From Ponticoccus alexandrii (GTDB taxonomy: Bacteria; Pseudomonadota; Alphaproteobacteria; Rhodobacterales; Rhodobacteraceae): a stretch of 64,000 nt of DNA. The notes beneath the pieces are model-generated. The model saw nothing but the letters and a program-made list of their open reading frames with translations, did no database searches and was not told the origin of the DNA. Location of the stretch: assembly GCF_016806125.1 (NCBI RefSeq), contig NZ_CP047168.1, positions 1-64,000 on the forward strand. Reading direction: 5' to 3'. The stretch's first letter is position 1. Each line of letters begins with the position of its first letter. A program made the translations under genes and the position numbers. Positions 61,535 through 64,000 of the stretch are shown one piece after another.

Positions 61535-62511
61535 TTCCCCTCGGCTGAGGCGATTGCCGTTGGCTGTTCGTAAAAAAGTCGACCGACTCCTACGCCCCTT
61601 ACGTTTCCTATATCATTACGCACAAGAAACAGGGCGTCGAGCCGTTGTTTTCTTGCGAGTTCGGCTCCTTTGTCCGGCCCGAGCACCATGAGCGCGGTTG
61701 CCCACGCATCGGCCTCGGCACAGGTTCGAGCCATGACGGTGACGGAGGCCGGCGATGCAATCAGCGGCGCACCGCGCCTCGGGTCCATTGTGTGCGACAG
61801 GCGTCGTCCCTGAACCTCGACCCAGTGGCGATAATCGCCGGAGGTGGCGACGGCGGCATCCTGCAGCGCGAGGATCGAATGCGGCGTCCGACGTTCCGCG
61901 TCCGGTGCCTCGACCGCAATGCTCCAGGCTTCGCCGTCAGGCCGGAGACCCATCGCGCGCATCTCGCCATCGATCCCGACGAGGGCGTCGGCGATCCCGT
62001 GATCGCGCAGGGTTTCGGCCAGACGGTCCACTCCGTAGCCCTTGGCTATGCCGTTCAGATCCAGCGCTATGGGAGCGACCTTGCAGATGCGGTCGCCTTC
62101 GAACTCCAGAGCCTGATCCGCCGGGCGGCGCGGGGTTTTCATCGCGGTGCGGATGCCCTCGGGCGCGGCCGCCTTCGGCCCGAAACCCCAGGCCGTCACC
62201 GCGTCACCCATGCCGATGTCGAACGCGCCGCCGGATATGCGCCCGATCTTTATGCCGAGGCGCAGCACCTCGGCGAGCCGCGCGGGAAGCGCGATCCATT
62301 CGCCCACCGGCGCCGCGTTGAGCCGCATCAGGTCGCTGTCGGGCTTCCAGGTCGACATCTGTCCGTCCACTTCGTCCACGGTCGCCTGTAGCGCCGTGCG
62401 GATCGGCGCCGGGTCGAGACCGGGCCCTGCGAAGAACAGCGCCGACCAGCGCGTGCCCATGGTCGGCCCGTTCAGGGCGATCCGCGCGCGCTCAGTAGAC
62501 ATCTTCGACAT
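61531..62511 (-). CDS. apbE: ApbE FAD:protein FMN transferase
   Basis: 326 residues from ATG 62509-62511 (an alternative ATG lies nine bases in). LNGPTMGTRWSALFF, GGAFDIGMGDAVTAWGFGPK, IALDLNGIAKGYGVDRLAETL (DLxGIAKGYxVD) and the C-terminal LSHTMDPRRGAPL with RTCAEADAWATALMVLG are the ApbE signature. It attaches FMN to a Thr of target proteins. No lipoprotein signal is seen, so a cytoplasmic or Tat-independent form. It overlaps the flavoreductase gene, its likely partner in electron transfer. Confidence 0.93.
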   Translation of the reverse strand: MSKMSTERARIALNGPTMGTRWSALFFAGPGLDPAPIRTALQATVDEVDGQMSTWKPDSDLMRLNAAPVGEWIALPARLAEVLRLGIKIGRISGGAFDIGMGDAVTAWGFGPKAAAPEGIRTAMKTPRRPADQALEFEGDRICKVAPIALDLNGIAKGYGVDRLAETLRDHGIADALVGIDGEMRAMGLRPDGEAWSIAVEAPDAERRTPHSILALQDAAVATSGDYRHWVEVQGRRLSHTMDPRRGAPLIASPASVTVMARTCAEADAWATALMVLGPDKGAELARKQRLDALFLVRNDIGNVRGVGVGRLFYEQPTAIASAEGK

Positions 62512-64000
62512 ACCGTCCCTCCGCCTTCAGTACCGCCGGTGTCAGCCCGGTCGGTGCGAGGATCTCGGCCAGCGCATCGGCCACGCCGGCCGCCATGTCG
62601 CGCCCGCCGCAGACCATCACGCGGGCGCCGTTGCGGATGAGGTCCGCGACCTGGGCGGCCTCGCCGCGCAGCGCGTCTTGCACGTAGTGCGGACGCGCCC
62701 CGCGTGAGACGGCCGTGACCAGCCCGGTCAAACGACCCTCGTCCTGCCAGCCGGCGATGTCCTCGCCGTAGAAGAAATCGCTGTCGGGATGGCGCATGCC
62801 GAAGAAGAGGTGAACGGGCCTGCGACGCGCGTTGCCGCGTATGAAGCCGGCAAGCGGCCCGATGCCGGTCCCCGCGCCGATCAGGATCAGTGGTGCCTTG
62901 CCGCGACCGGCGCGGAAGCCGGGATTGCGCCGCAGGAAGGCTGCGACGGTATCGCCCGGCTCCAGCGCGGTGAGCTGACCCGAACACAGGCCGCCGGGGT
63001 GCTTCTTGACCACGATCTCGACAAAGCCGTCGCGGTGCCCGGAGGCAAGCGAGTAAAGCCGCGGGACGGCGCTGCCCTCGGGCAGGACGCCGATCAGGTC
63101 GCCCGCCTGGAACCGTGCGAACCCGCCACCGCGCAGACGTTGCCAGAGCGAGGCGCGCGGAAGCGCGAAGCGCAGGATGGCGGTCGGGGCCTGCACCTCG
63201 GCGCCGTAGTCGCGGCGCGAGACGAGGGTGAGCGTGGTCGCTTGCGGCTGGACCGGCTGGTGTGCCAGTTCGAGGTCGATCCCCAGCACGTCGCCGAGTG
63301 TGCGGCCCCAGCGGGCGAAATCCTGCGGCGACTGCCGGTCGATCGTGTCCAGCGGCATTAGCTCGGGCCAGCCCTTCGTTTGCGCCGCTGTCGCAACATC
63401 CCTGGCGAAGGCGCAATAGGCCGGAAAGCTGCGGTCGCCGAATCCGAGCACGGCCAGTGGAATCTCCGCCGCCGGGTCGGATGCGGTCAGCCGGTCGAGA
63501 AAGCCCTTCGCCGAGGCCGGCGCCGCCCCGTCGCCATAGGTCGCGGCGAGCAGGATGATCCGCCGGGCGTTGGTGTAGCGCTCGGGGCCGAAGCCCGACA
63601 TCGGGCCGACATGGACGCTCTGCCCGGCTTGCGTCAGCGCAGCGTGAAGCGTCGCGGCAAAGCCCCAGGTGCTGCCGCCCTCGCTCCCGACAAGCAGGAT
63701 CGTCTCGGCGCGTCCCGCGGGCTGATTGCCACGGATGCGCGGCCGACCGCGCCGCCCGGCGAGCCAGACCAGCACGCCGGTCGCGCCCATTGCAGGCACG
63801 CCGAGCGCCATGAGCCCGAGCACGAGGCCAAGTGTCGCCGCACCCTGTCCGGTGTGCAGCATGTAGATGGTTTCCGACAGGCGCGCCCATCCCGTCAGGT
63901 CGGCCCATGCCAGAAGGGTTCCGTCGCCCTGATCGAGATAGCCGGTTCCCCGGTCGGTCTTGAGCGTGAAGACGTCCGTCGGGTCGCCGGGATAGGGAAA
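62492..64000 (-). CDS. PepSY-flavodoxin-FAD reductase (partial; runs past the window)
   Basis: The frame is open to the window edge at 64000. At the edge it reads FPYPGDPTDVFTLKTDRGTGYLDQGDGTLLAWADLTGWARLSETIYMLHTG, the C-terminal part of a PepSY transmembrane domain, then a membrane helix, a flavodoxin-like domain (ETILLVGSEGGSTWGFAATLH) and an FAD/NAD reductase (LYSLASGHRDGFVEIVVKK, ILIGAGTGIGPLAGFIRG). PepSY-reductases such as FoxB/PiuB relatives reduce ferric siderophores or feed electrons across the membrane. It heads the apbE-ATPase-VIT operon. Confidence 0.88.
   Translation of the reverse strand, partial: FPYPGDPTDVFTLKTDRGTGYLDQGDGTLLAWADLTGWARLSETIYMLHTGQGAATLGLVLGLMALGVPAMGATGVLVWLAGRRGRPRIRGNQPAGRAETILLVGSEGGSTWGFAATLHAALTQAGQSVHVGPMSGFGPERYTNARRIILLAATYGDGAAPASAKGFLDRLTASDPAAEIPLAVLGFGDRSFPAYCAFARDVATAAQTKGWPELMPLDTIDRQSPQDFARWGRTLGDVLGIDLELAHQPVQPQATTLTLVSRRDYGAEVQAPTAILRFALPRASLWQRLRGGGFARFQAGDLIGVLPEGSAVPRLYSLASGHRDGFVEIVVKKHPGGLCSGQLTALEPGDTVAAFLRRNPGFRAGRGKAPLILIGAGTGIGPLAGFIRGNARRRPVHLFFGMRHPDSDFFYGEDIAGWQDEGRLTGLVTAVSRGARPHYVQDALRGEAAQVADLIRNGARVMVCGGRDMAAGVADALAEILAPTGLTPAVLKAEGRYVEDVY

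Noticed and set aside
59648-61573. Several + strand frames within the P-type ATPase gene
   Set aside because: Shadows of the - strand gene; Arg/Ala-rich without domains.
1-64000. CRISPR arrays, tRNA or rRNA genes, and att-site direct repeats
   Set aside because: Read through both strands by eye; no regular spacer array, no cloverleaf with a recognisable acceptor and anticodon, and no long flanking direct repeats were found. A tRNA or repeat scan could still find weak cases.

Overview
The window looks like accessory DNA (plasmid, chromid or integrated conjugative element) from a high-GC alphaproteobacterium, most likely Rhodobacteraceae. Pointers are the HvrA-like H-NS protein, the IclR, Rrf2 and Lrp regulators, a Ti/Roseobacter-type relaxase plus VirD4 with a VirC1-like ATPase, and a block of small alphaproteobacterial plasmid families. 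No rRNA, tRNA, CRISPR array or replication initiator gene was seen.

Region 1 (1-14.7 kb) is a catabolic island, almost all on the + strand. It starts with the end of a TctA-type carboxylate transporter gene. It then carries a ThDP-dependent enzyme broken by two single-base frameshifts, four NAD-dependent epimerase/dehydratase-type enzymes, a classical SDR, a PRISE-type reductase and a Gfo/Idh dehydrogenase. A TIM-barrel isomerase, a divergent type II dehydroquinase-like protein on the other strand, a cupin, two small dimeric alpha/beta-barrel proteins, a ketosteroid-dehydrogenase-like flavoprotein and an IclR regulator complete it. The enzyme types resemble inositol catabolism (IolG/IolE/IolD logic), but no known pathway matches; I infer degradation of a cyclic carboxylate or cyclitol. 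The island ends abruptly against a decapitated ABC ATPase gene and its intact partner (14.7-15.8 kb).

Region 2 (16-24.5 kb) is a mobilisation module. VirD4/TraG, relaxase and MobC-like genes overlap on the - strand. A 552 bp gene-free stretch follows with strong stem-loops (candidate oriT), then a VirC1/VirC2-like pair and a Fic AMPylase gene whose start codon lies in a perfect inverted repeat. No VirB transport genes are visible.

Region 3 (24.5-33.4 kb) holds three insertion sequences (ISNCY type, a truncated IS1182 type, and a complete IS3 element of 1,231 bp with matched ends). Cargo genes on the + strand follow: two transglutaminase-like proteins, a cold-shock protein and several small unknowns.

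Region 4 (33.5-49.2 kb) is a plasmid-maintenance or leading-region-like block, nearly all on the - strand: WGR protein, SLOG/DUF2493 protein, Toprim primase, a 1,453-residue methyltransferase-helicase, an AbiE toxin-antitoxin pair with its operator, a run of small plasmid families, RadC, DUF932 and SSB. Several of these genes share a GC-rich leader motif. I infer an early-expressed anti-defence region entering first during conjugation.

Region 5 (49.6-64 kb) holds more housekeeping-like functions: H-NS, MurJ, an SLC13 permease, a sulfate ABC transporter operon (cysP-T-W-A) with an Rrf2 regulator and an evenly spaced operator array, an Lrp regulator, and an apparent iron operon. The iron operon comprises a PepSY flavoreductase, ApbE, a TPC-motif P-type ATPase and a VIT transporter, all with overlapping ends. 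Gene-free stretches over 300 bases are listed as features; 15807-16051 holds nothing I recognise.
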